Below, in pieces: positions 41,201 through 48,812 of a stretch of DNA of 64,000 nucleotides (the stretch's first letter is position 1; the number at the start of each line of letters is the position of its first letter). This DNA comes from Leishmania infantum JPCM5 (taxonomy: Eukaryota; Euglenozoa; Kinetoplastea; Trypanosomatida; Trypanosomatidae). The notes beneath the pieces were generated by a model. The model was given only the letters and a program-made list of their open reading frames with translations, was not told the origin of the DNA and made no database searches. Where the stretch lies: assembly GCF_000002875.2 (NCBI RefSeq), contig NC_009402.2:314501-378500 (forward strand), written 5' to 3'. Made by a program: the position numbers and the translations under genes.

Positions 41201-43906
41201 CACGATGGTTCACAGCTGCAGCAGTGCGACGGCGAGGCTGGAGCCGACTCCTTTAACAGGCTGTCCGCGCCACTCACGTTGTGGTCAACAGCGGCATTGT
41301 CTCGCGTGCTCCTGTGGAAGGACTACTTGAGCTCCTCTCGCCACCTCGCAGGACCAAAGGCGGAAACGTGGGCGAAGTGGGAGTCCGACGTCCTTGCCAC
41401 CACGTATCACGCGGACTTGTTGCCGCCGTCGTACACTCGCCAAGCAGGGGGCTCGAGAGAGCCGCGCTGGTCAGCGGCAGAGTTGCTCGCTGCACGCGGC
41501 TATCTCGGCCCTCGTGATGCGTGGCGCCGCTGCGCGCCTGCATCACAGCGCGGCTTGGCCGCCACCGCCCGCAATGGCCGGTACCTCTGCATCATGGCCT
41601 CCGTCGGTCCGTACCGCAAGCTGGTGAACCCGCGCGAGCCGCTGCGCGACATGGCTGGCTTTTACGCGTGCGTTGTCTTCGACGTCTACGCTGGAGCCGT
41701 TCTGCGCGTCATTCCGGTGTGTCCGACAGAGCTCAGCGGGCTGCGCGGGCGGTGCATGTGGACGTCGGAGCGGCACGAGAGCGACCCCAAGGCACCGATT
41801 TATCGTCTGCCGTGCACTGTAACGGTGGTGCCGCTACCCGCCTCATCCGCAGCAACGGCAGCTGCAGGGAAGAGCGCGAGTCAGTCCTCGCCGGCGAGAG
41901 CGTGCGTGGGTGCGAGCGGGTCACCAACGGGGCTGCCGCCAAGCAGGAGCGTGACAGCAGCCCCGTGCGACGAGGGCGTCGCTGGCGACGAGGAAGACGG
42001 CGAGCCGGCGGAAGTGGTCATGCTCACGGTTGGTGGCCTCGGCAACTGCGTCTATGTTTTCGACGCCCTCAGCGGTCGGCGTCTCGTGTGCGAGACGGAA
42101 ACGGCGCGCCACTGCGGTGAATCTGCCGCTGCCGCGTATGAGGCGACCGCACGGGCGGCCAAAGTGCGGGCCAAAGGCCGGGGCGCGCAATCAGAGAGCG
42201 TGAGGTCAGACCCTATCCCTGCGATGTCTCACATACCGGCGACTTCGGCGGCCGCGCCAACTGTCCCTTCGGCGCCACCGCCGCTCTCCGCCACCGTGGC
42301 CTCTCCGATTCTCCCTGCATCGATTCGGAAGCCGGTGGACGTGCTTGCCTCGGTCGCGGCGTGGGGTCGTGGCACCGGCTTCGATGGCATCACAGACCAT
42401 TCATCCTCTACCGCATCCAGCCCAGGCCCGTCACCGATACGTGGGATGGACGGCGGCATGGGCGAAGACAGCTCCGTCGACGTGCAACCAGTCCATTCCG
42501 CCCCCGAAGCACAGGTAGCAGCCACTGCTTTAGCAGTGTCCGAGGCGGTCGCCCAAACCGGCGCGCCAGTGCCGTGGCTGCTACAGGGCACCACCTTCTC
42601 GCAACTCAGTGGATGGCATCTGCGCGGCATTCTCTGGTGGGTCCACGAACACCCGCAGCCCTCCACGCTCTACGGAGGCGACGACGGCGGAGCGGTGGTC
42701 GAGCAGGATGCGAGTTGGAACCTGGGCAGCGCCTCATGGGGCGAAGCGGGCACGCGTGTTAATCGCGGTGGCATGAACGGCAACGGCAGCACCCGTGCCG
42801 CGGCCGCACGCACACGAGGCGCCGCAACGAACGGAGGCTCTGCCAACAACGTCGCAGCCTCGTCGTTATCGCCGGCCTCCCATATGTCGGCAGCGAGCTC
42901 TGCATTGTCCTTCTTTTACCAAACGCTTCTTGGTGTGTCAGGCATGACGGGCAGCGGTGCAACTCCCCCACCCACAGGCCCGTCTGTCACGTCATCGCAG
43001 CCGCATTCTCGACAGCACCACGCGGCCGAGTCGTCGTCCTCGGCCCTCAGCGCGGCATATCCCTCCTACGGCTCCGTGTGGCGGCAGCGGCGTCGCCGTC
43101 TGCTCGAGCGGCTACTGCGCCACTATGACGTAGGAATGCTCTGGCAGGCGTATGTCACACTCTTTAGTGCGTCGACGACAGCGACGAGCTCACTAGCGCC
43201 GCAGTCGGCGGTCTGCGCGCTCGTGCAGTGGGCACTGTCGACAGACAAGGCGGCCACAGCCGCCGCTGCTTTGCTAGGGCCGTCTGACAGCCACACTCGG
43301 TGGATCTGGTGTCTAACCCATGATTCCCTGGCAGGCTGCAAGGGTCCCTACGCTCCATCGAAGCAGCTGCGCCTGTTCGTAAACACAGGAAAGCGCGCGA
43401 CGGCACGCAGCCGCGACGTCGAGCATGTTGAGGTGGGCGGCGGAGGCGCCAGCGGGGGTGCGGGTGACCGCAGCACTGTGCCATTCGCGCATATTCTCCA
43501 GCAGCGTGAAGACTTCATGTTTGAGCTGCAGGCGCTGGATACGCAGCAGCAGCAGCAGCAGGCAATGGCGGGTGCGGCAGCAGCAGCATCGCCTGCGCGG
43601 TCAATCGCTAACGGCCACGCGAAATCGCTCCTCTCCGGCGTGCGTGCACAAGCCATGGCGGAGGGCATGCTCCCCACCACGGCTAAGGGACGCGGTGCGC
43701 AACCGCAGCAACGATCCACCGCAGCGGCTCATGAGTTGTCATCCTCTGCAGCGATCAAGCTGCCGCCCTCGCACCACCAAAACCAGCTGCACGTGGATGT
43801 TGTCAACTGCGTGGCATCATGGTTCGACGCCAACGGCGGCTTCTACGTTTGTTGGGGCTCTGAGGATGGAGGACTCTACATCATGGGCGGCCACGTAATG
43901 GATTAG
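35273..43906 (+). CDS. Giant LisH-motif protein with divergent WD40-like propeller segments (2877 aa)
   Basis: The function is unknown. A LisH-like dimerisation motif is visible at about 52-80 (ILYTLLQDLGLKATAQALCE). A helical region follows (about 180-720) with a CAG-encoded run of seven Gln at 418-424. A long acidic stretch lies at about 1088-1163. Beta-propeller-like blades then appear: VECVEATPDGRLLALLTARG (about 1178), a blade around 1430-1490 (MDDLILRWLP, VASDRGDLYMYDAWDE), VMLTVGGLGNCVYVFDALSG (about 2250) and a terminal blade (SWFDANGGFYVCWGSEDGGL, near 2850). Long disordered insertions split the propeller. LisH plus WD40 occurs in ubiquitin-ligase receptors and microtubule regulators; I cannot choose between them. 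The start at 35273 is the first in-frame ATG after the predicted acceptor. A later Met at 35408 just before the LisH motif is an alternative. Confidence 0.85.
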   Translation: MRRADLSSAPQSTGSGTAVVQSDDAVAAVFPDDPATAPITPAAADMPVVSPSSSILYTLLQDLGLKATAQALCEELQRQQSRAVTLSPPSAPSLPSQASEVFVALSHGNGATSPNSLGASLLPPHTSDVSPTLKTHAPASASVEPLPASVAMSSTATAAQRANRVSASSNPTADVSVELQRKMQPYCHVSQCTRAIASLAACAAEPLLALSPAFPSSPPSASAATIATPLQLVDTLTTLWRAELRAALPHRAASGMADAAVAAGVQSHRDGAFQVAALIARAAWCELRITELVFMQELHLAQTSAAATIPSAAAQPLQEAQRELVEVAGQLVTALQELRATCGAAVARQRGVSAPPSGPSGSSPTHVGVVIASSIVSRLHSKSIGWLRNAECVMAWVLRRHGAFEPSADTAQASSSAQQQQQQQHKRRCLEAHSTVASAERSPDPACNSVASPLLQPLQDIILGLSTATSAPAPSYQQCLDAEIARSAAAQAKSGVARQTEPTPAAVAREACGLFSSVRIPITVRVAMTVQRVKLLHTLVGALVYNGGDSILCTLAVFAADRIRPWWARQSAMLAQFLVQCAHQSSSILTSFLVQSPAGVQATPPQRLRLLSAASETVVLSLREQLEALAKEVLLCACPVTSIATPVPQDIRLALCVRLMNALQQAHDTRSARLDRYVLKTCTAAAANAAMSANSPLTVAADLVFSPLSSASSPTFGSEGSPVTSPVWTVRVPSPPGSDLHGAAGPPTSSTLVHRSSIASDTSSTFDSMEAARTAAQVLQWKPHFIQLLATIATGRWQAQHDAPPAPYPGSRYHRLRLRMRDALHHAQELLRLQPRLQVGARGVVYPPHPAVGSDPDAGVPLSVVEQMPRMLQLATLQDARVLQRCLERRLARETTYDGHNAAPTEASTIGGSSSDAAVASAVSSTRRRGVSPPSVSQPLTTGLKINVSTREYRSAASALAAATSTALRRPHIATEAEEPLATHRVASGNEGRAATSASARPLEGQRVTSARRETGAGVRGPDASTSPTPGPAAVGEEHESSPRLSGRSEVVTSGSETSSSPNEEAGSSASDVAAAAVAASPEPQWENDDEEQDEEEDAAEDPQLDRWHLHDEEAQDELEEVDEEAAAVLDDDGDIDWAQSEGHDEEDEEEEDAEEVGSQASSADMDYDRAEDDMKEEVECVEATPDGRLLALLTARGRLMVLRLQTHDSARHYEEEVLIDASLPNMPSREKRLQWYESLSSFVHFSPCHRFVLAAVQFAAVELKPNSTCAMARAQSEGAGQLSIYSLHREDDGDEAGNDSRGDLEQEDQSSAPTAISGIRERLRRLVGPATDRLYATFRPHDGPCLSARWVDTRWWGGGRRSRWANSAVEPLNSTNAAATVLMQCIKTGEVAGKSVGVLPSAKGARSEHRAVPKSWRAAAGVLLSEYQCVSVGMDDLILRWLPACGVVLQRVLTEPVQDIIVSPLMAAFYVASDRGDLYMYDAWDERNVTDGHPCSAGEDADPCSMYSKSLSTVQTHRLVLPVTEEGHPRFHRVSRTLQHHQPYGYSSVSASPHSRRSQQPQQQDRSLHHDTLDDSDIIDQVHSSRSSAHYTGPVTPVFQRVVDPSRGASGLQQHAPFHALHPSYSDSTAAAQDSFSDNGNGAQGDEASPSRLAGRSAQGSSHRRSGRQAKTGTDSVGWTGLPRHLRWLLPHHWAPHTPWDAQLGRRLIRSLLRQTHTATPTDTGQLFYERDEETAGVAAALAVAGDESNQPSLTDEQGTPDNTHRGRRRGHLHGASGDAEGSVHGTEEATYGSGGGQQDASSDDESSSHDSEEREYVYTAGADYDDDDDGARRPLPSHVIYGGGSSHIASEATAAAAAAAKGTPVSVLECAAHPTPARGPLQRAYYPSGACLVYKSVAKALCNAGDLTDRQTQNEMGPGGSTHHLLSMAFSGEPQWMSEQRLWDCEAEEAGASQTWQRTPHRSGAAADYDYGDAHDGSQLQQCDGEAGADSFNRLSAPLTLWSTAALSRVLLWKDYLSSSRHLAGPKAETWAKWESDVLATTYHADLLPPSYTRQAGGSREPRWSAAELLAARGYLGPRDAWRRCAPASQRGLAATARNGRYLCIMASVGPYRKLVNPREPLRDMAGFYACVVFDVYAGAVLRVIPVCPTELSGLRGRCMWTSERHESDPKAPIYRLPCTVTVVPLPASSAATAAAGKSASQSSPARACVGASGSPTGLPPSRSVTAAPCDEGVAGDEEDGEPAEVVMLTVGGLGNCVYVFDALSGRRLVCETETARHCGESAAAAYEATARAAKVRAKGRGAQSESVRSDPIPAMSHIPATSAAAPTVPSAPPPLSATVASPILPASIRKPVDVLASVAAWGRGTGFDGITDHSSSTASSPGPSPIRGMDGGMGEDSSVDVQPVHSAPEAQVAATALAVSEAVAQTGAPVPWLLQGTTFSQLSGWHLRGILWWVHEHPQPSTLYGGDDGGAVVEQDASWNLGSASWGEAGTRVNRGGMNGNGSTRAAAARTRGAATNGGSANNVAASSLSPASHMSAASSALSFFYQTLLGVSGMTGSGATPPPTGPSVTSSQPHSRQHHAAESSSSALSAAYPSYGSVWRQRRRRLLERLLRHYDVGMLWQAYVTLFSASTTATSSLAPQSAVCALVQWALSTDKAATAAAALLGPSDSHTRWIWCLTHDSLAGCKGPYAPSKQLRLFVNTGKRATARSRDVEHVEVGGGGASGGAGDRSTVPFAHILQQREDFMFELQALDTQQQQQQAMAGAAAAASPARSIANGHAKSLLSGVRAQAMAEGMLPTTAKGRGAQPQQRSTAAAHELSSSAAIKLPPSHHQNQLHVDVVNCVASWFDANGGFYVCWGSEDGGLYIMGGHVMD
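36524..36544 (+). repeat. In-frame CAG repeat (Gln tract)
   Basis: Seven CAG codons within the LisH/WD40 gene. A second run of six lies at 43544-43561 in the same gene. Both are candidates for length variation between strains. Confidence 0.9.
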
Positions 43907-44299
43907 CCGCACCGGCGCGGACGCGTGTGTCCTCACGGCGGACGGAGAAGGCGCGAGAGATGAAGGAGGGGGAGGGTGTGTAGTGCATCAAGGCGAAACG
44001 GCACACTTTCTGCTCTCCCTCTCTTGTTCTTCCTGCCGCGTTTCCGCGCGTCCACGCACATGGTACTTCTCCTGCCATCGTTCACCTTTTCTTATCTTCT
44101 TGCTCGCATGGATGTCCCTCACCGGGGCAATAGGGCCGGACCCACACTGTTGTGTCGCTGCCATTGCATGTCTTTGCACGCTGATCGATGCTTCCTTTTC
44201 CTTTGCTCCGTCTATGTTCATTTTGTTCTGCCCTTCGCGTGTGCACTGTGCTTTTCTGCATTGTGCCCATGGATTGTGCACGCCGCACATGCGCATGTG

Positions 44300-44301
<2 letters not shown>

Positions 44302-44347
<46 letters not shown>
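44302..44347. repeat. Long TG microsatellite (23 units)
   Basis: A perfect TG run, the second longest in the window, preceded by degenerate CATG/CATGTG units. Confidence 0.95.
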
Positions 44348-44350
<3 letters not shown>

Positions 44351-45441
44351 CCGCTTTCTTCTTATACACTCGCCAGCCACATCTGGCCCACCGGCTCTCC
44401 GCCAAAGTCCACGCCTCGTTGCAGAAGCGTGCCTCCGCCCTTTCTTTCAGTCACGGACGGAGGGCCACCATCACCGCCGCCACCACCCACCCCACTACCC
44501 CTCCCCACATTCCACAGACGGACAGGCAAACACGCCGACTATACCTCTCACCCAACTTCTCTCTTCCTCTTACCTTATGTGTCTGCGTACGGTGTGTTTG
44601 ATGATGTACCTCCCCTCCCCCTACCTCTTCCTGTTATCCTTCCTGGATACTCTTCGTATTGCTGTCGCGGTTGCGGTGTCCTGATGTGCGCGCGGATTAT
44701 GCACGCCTTTGTGTTGTCTTTCGCCCCCCCCCTCCACTTTCCCCGTTTCTATCTATCTCTTCATATTCTGCGAGCCGCTCGCTGCCACGCACATGCGCGG
44801 ACGCGCACAGGCCGTTGTGTGCGTCCGCGTGCATCTGCGGGCACGGGACAACGCAAAGACCAACGAAAACAAGCCCTCCTCCCCAAAGAGACGGCAGACG
44901 TACTCGCATCTCTCTGGCTGTGCGCAGAGAAGAGCACCGTGCTCCCCAATGCCGCCCGTCCTATCGTCCCACTCGCTCTTTCTGCAGGGGCGGCACCGCC
45001 GTGACTCGTGCGCCCGTTCTCTCCTGCCCCCCAACAGCACACACACACACATACTCCCATCCTCCCCGAACACTCTCCTCGCCCTTCATCCCTCCCTCTC
45101 CTTACACCACCCTGATCTGCTTAGCACCTCATCCTACAGCTGCGCCCCTCCCCATCAAAACGGATCAGCGCGGACACGGCAAGTGCGTCATCTTCACGGA
45201 TTCCAAGCCCACACCGCTTTATCCCCAATCACGTAAACGAAATTGGGACGAGCACACGCGCACACAGACTCACACACACCTGTGCATGTGTGCATCGGTG
45301 AGAACGGCACTCACAGGCCGAAAGCCCGAGTTTTTCTTTCCTTATCCGCTTGCGTATTGAGCCGAGGCACCTCAACTGAAGCCTGAAAAAGCGGAGCGAA
45401 GAACATCCAGCTTCAGGCACGTGTGCGCGCTCGTTGGCCGT

Positions 45442-45482
45442 GATCTCCTCTCTCTTCCGACTCTCCACCGCCCTGCACTCAG
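45442..45482 (+). promoter_or_regulatory. Trans-splice acceptor for gene at 45499
   Basis: A dense C/T tract ends in CTCAG with AG at 45481-45482, only 16 nt before the ATG. Confidence 0.65.
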
Positions 45483-45498
45483 TCACACAAGAGCAACG

Positions 45499-48108
45499 AT
45501 GCCGCGGGTGTCGCAGCCGTTGCCCACGGCGGGTGACTACCTCGTCACGACGTTTGCAGACATGATGCATGCGCCATCCTTCCGCAAGCACGTGTGGGCG
45601 AAGATGCAGCAGACGGAGCGGCGTCGACTGGAAGCACTGCGGCTGCAAGCGCTCTATGGCGATGCCCCAGTGACGTCGGCTGCGTCTGGAGGAGCCGCCG
45701 ATGCTGCCAGCGGAGCAACAGCAGCCGGCACCGTGGACGTAGAGAGCGAGTCAACAGCCCAAACTTCGTCGCGGGAAACATCCTCATCCTCCGCCGCCCC
45801 CGGTAGCGCAGATAGTACGGCGCACCCTACCTCGCGCGCAACGGCAGTGAAGAAGACGCCGCCCGCGTCCTTCAGTGGGAGGTCTTCGTCCACCTCGCGG
45901 CCGCCGGCACCGCTGCGGTGGTTCGACGTTGCCGGACGTGCCCGATACTCGGCGTGGGTGGCGCTGCGCGGCCGCATGTCGGCCGACGTCTCCGCCGAGT
46001 GCTTCTGTGCCGAGTTTCTCGGCTTTATAAAGAAGCACCCGCATCCGACGCTGCTGCCCCTCGTTGAGGCCGCCCTAAGCACTGCCCACGGGCTTGCCCG
46101 TCGCAGCCGCGCCATGCCTCCTTGTCTACTGGTGGCCCCATCGGCCTGCACTGCTGCAGCGCACAGCACCGGCGCCGCCACCGCTCCGTCGTCGTCGTCG
46201 TCCACAGTGATGCTTCAGGTACGCGCGTTGCAGGGAGACCCGGCTGCTCTTGCTCTTCTCTGGATCTGCCGCGCCTATCGACTGCCGTGCGAGTTCATTG
46301 TTGAGCCGTTGTCCAAGGCCCTCAGGGCGCACACGACTGGCGCATCCACGCGTGCCTCGTCAACGCGCGGTGTAAGGCGCGGCGAGGCCGCCGACAGCCG
46401 CCCCACTTCACCGCCCACCACCAACCCGTACCTGTCCTACACCATGGCGGATGCGTGCTACCCGTTCACTGTATCGCTGATGCAGCCCAGCGGTGCTGCC
46501 GCAGGGGCGTCGCCACCGACAGTGGCTACGGCCGTCACCACACCGGAAGCGGCGTTCGTGTTACTGACGGACACGTTTCTTGCCGACTACCCGCATTGGA
46601 TGGGGGTGCCCTCTGACCCGGTGAGCGCTGCAGCGCTGTCGCCGGCGTCGCGCCTGGTCCAGCGGTGCGCCTGGTTGGACGAGCTGCAGCACATCACGCG
46701 CCACGTGCGGACACCGATACTGGCTCTCCTGGTGCATCAGGCTGCGCAGCCGCAGCGACTACGCCGTTTGAGCTCTTCCGCCGCTGCAGCGGAGCGTCGT
46801 CTTCTTCTCCGTGCCGTCGCGGCGCACCTGCACACCTATGAGCGATGGACGATGGATCGTGTGCTGTCCCGCCGCGTTCATCAGGCCCAAAGTGTCCTCT
46901 CCCCGCTGCTGGCCTCCTCCGCGGTTGTCGACTGCCTCCGACACGCCTACGCGCCGGATGCAAAGGTCGTCAGTGCGGCGGACACATACGTGTCCAGCTG
47001 CGGCTACGCACTGTGCACACACCCCTTCTGCGCTGACGTGTTCCCGTTCCTGCGAGTGCCTCACGCGCCCGTGGCGACTCTGCACGACACAGTGCAAGCA
47101 CAGTGGCCATCCCCAGAGCGACCGCCGACGGGCAGTATCACTGCCTCCTACGCGCCATGGGCGCTGCCGCTGTACCTCTCCGGCGTCCCGGCGGAGTACA
47201 ACAACACAATCAACCGGCTCCTGCGCCGTGAAGCGAATGGGGCCATTCGGCAGGAGCAGCATGCGCAGCCGGTGCGCCTGTTCATCAACGACGAAAGCGA
47301 GGCGAAGGTCGGCCGCAGCCGAAGCGCCAGCGGTGGCAGTGGATCCAGCGAAACGGTTGAGATGACCACCACGGACTCACCGCAACAGCAGCAGCAGCAG
47401 CCGTGTCGGGCCGGCTACTACGTCATCAGCGGGTCGAGTATCACAAAGGAAGCGGCCGAGGCAGTCGAGCAGCTTATGCTCGCTCGCATGTTGTCCTTGC
47501 GCACGGATGACTTGAACCCGGACTCTGGGGTTGCGGGAAGCACGAGCAGTGTGAGCGGGGTGCCGTTTCTTGTCCTTGGTCATGTGTTTGCGCTGACGTG
47601 GGCCCTGTGTCAAGAGCAAGTGCCCGGATTCCCGTACTTCATGTTGGACGGCAACCCTCATCACTATGGCGGCTTCTCGTTCCTGTCCGAGGACGCGGCG
47701 AAGAAGCCATCGACACACGGCACTGTGCGCGCACGAGGGAGGTTTCAAGCCGCGCTGTCCCCTGCCCCGGCAAACGCGATCATGACCACAGCAGACCCCG
47801 GCGCCTCGATGCTGCCAGCCATTGTCGAGGGTGCGTCCGCTGTGGCCTCTGCCTCCAGCCAGGACGGCGGTGTGAGTCTTGAGTCGCGGCTCAGGTCCGG
47901 GTGGCAGGCTGTCACCGGCGCGCTCGCGATGGGGGCTGCGCGGCTCTCTGGAGTGCGCCGCTCTGAGGCGGAGCCGACGGGCAGCGGTGGGGGCGGCAAG
48001 CAATGCGCTGGTGCGCACGCGACCCAAATTCTGCGCGGTGAGGAGGACTGCATCGGTGCGGCCCCCTCAACGACGGCCGGCGCAGTCGTGGCGACGTCGC
48101 GGCTATGA
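45499..48108 (+). CDS. Unrecognised conserved-looking protein (869 aa)
   Basis: I do not recognise the family. The N-terminus (GDYLVTTFADMMHAPSFRKH, then a basic helix) looks folded. A Ser/Thr/Ala-rich linker fills about 57-135. Ordered segments follow at about 140-200 (WFDVAGRARYSAWVALRGRM), 238-275 (ALQGDPAALALLWICRAYRL), 310-345, 350-380, 390-480 and 540-570 (YAPWALPLYLSGVPAEYNNT). A C-terminal segment at about 635-740 contains YYVISGSSITKEAAEAVEQL and GFPYFMLDGNPHHYGGFSFL. The last 120 residues are low-complexity. There is no signal peptide, membrane helix or catalytic signature I can name. The start at 45499 follows a strong acceptor by 16 nt. Confidence 0.85.
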   Translation: MPRVSQPLPTAGDYLVTTFADMMHAPSFRKHVWAKMQQTERRRLEALRLQALYGDAPVTSAASGGAADAASGATAAGTVDVESESTAQTSSRETSSSSAAPGSADSTAHPTSRATAVKKTPPASFSGRSSSTSRPPAPLRWFDVAGRARYSAWVALRGRMSADVSAECFCAEFLGFIKKHPHPTLLPLVEAALSTAHGLARRSRAMPPCLLVAPSACTAAAHSTGAATAPSSSSSTVMLQVRALQGDPAALALLWICRAYRLPCEFIVEPLSKALRAHTTGASTRASSTRGVRRGEAADSRPTSPPTTNPYLSYTMADACYPFTVSLMQPSGAAAGASPPTVATAVTTPEAAFVLLTDTFLADYPHWMGVPSDPVSAAALSPASRLVQRCAWLDELQHITRHVRTPILALLVHQAAQPQRLRRLSSSAAAAERRLLLRAVAAHLHTYERWTMDRVLSRRVHQAQSVLSPLLASSAVVDCLRHAYAPDAKVVSAADTYVSSCGYALCTHPFCADVFPFLRVPHAPVATLHDTVQAQWPSPERPPTGSITASYAPWALPLYLSGVPAEYNNTINRLLRREANGAIRQEQHAQPVRLFINDESEAKVGRSRSASGGSGSSETVEMTTTDSPQQQQQQPCRAGYYVISGSSITKEAAEAVEQLMLARMLSLRTDDLNPDSGVAGSTSSVSGVPFLVLGHVFALTWALCQEQVPGFPYFMLDGNPHHYGGFSFLSEDAAKKPSTHGTVRARGRFQAALSPAPANAIMTTADPGASMLPAIVEGASAVASASSQDGGVSLESRLRSGWQAVTGALAMGAARLSGVRRSEAEPTGSGGGGKQCAGAHATQILRGEEDCIGAAPSTTAGAVVATSRL

Positions 48109-48812
48109 CGTGCGCGTGCGTGTGCGCTTGATGAGGGCGCGTGGCATGCGAAAGGGCTGAAAAGAGAAGAACGAATAAGGGAGACACAGTCCCGGGCACC
48201 GACGGCCCCATGCGGCATCACCGTCGTCGTCAGGCAGCGCCAGATGTGGTCAGGGCGAGTGGGGAAGGGCAGGGGACGTGAGGGGCTCTCCGTCTCGTCT
48301 TCGGTCTCTCCGTTGGCCACGTCGATGTAACGGCATGTTTTGTATGTCCTGCTCACATGTGCCTCATTCCCTTCTCATCCCCCGCCCCTCTCTCTTTACA
48401 CGGGTGCACACACGCTTAGCAAGTCTTTGCGCATCTTCGGCGCCACTGGCCTACGACGACCGCCTCTCCTCTCGCGCGCCACACGTCCCTGCGGGTGCTG
48501 TGCACGGTACCGCATCGCAGCATTTACGTGCATCCTATAACGGCGCGGTGCCAGCTGCACGAGAAGCACTCAGCGGCTTGTGTGATGCCTGCAGCCCAAA
48601 CGTGTAGCGTAGCAACGATAAAAGCGAATCACCAACGAGCGCTGCGGTCAGACGCGCTGCCTATCAACGGCTGCCGCCCATTCACGCACACGCAGTCAGG
48701 CCTCTCTTTGCTTTCCTTGTTTCTTTCCACCAGAAACCTCTTCGGTGCTCTGCTATCCTTCCTCACGTGTGCGCGTGTGTGGCTGCCCTTCTTTCCTCCC
48801 TCGCCCGCCTCC
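48109..48812 (+). other. Intergenic upstream of the mu-like gene
   Basis: This 704 bp spacer has no supported gene. The downstream frame is open back to 48495, but the likely splice acceptor at 48732-48733 removes most of that extension. Confidence 0.7.
48699..48733 (+). promoter_or_regulatory. Trans-splice acceptor for the mu-like gene
   Basis: A T/C tract of about 30 nt is followed by CACCAG with AG at 48732-48733, giving a 79 nt 5' UTR. Confidence 0.65.

Larger units (their letters stand above)
43907..45498 (+). other. Intergenic with long TG microsatellite
   Basis: This 1.59 kb spacer is C/T-rich for most of its length, which is why long + frames remain open through it (43976-45004 and 44659-45360). 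Their products are Cys/His/Ser/Pro-rich and resemble no protein. No supported gene. Confidence 0.65.

Noticed and set aside
43976..45360. Overlapping + frames of 342 and 233 codons in the spacer before 45499
   Set aside because: They run through a TG microsatellite and C/T tracts; composition unlike protein and no recognisable motif.
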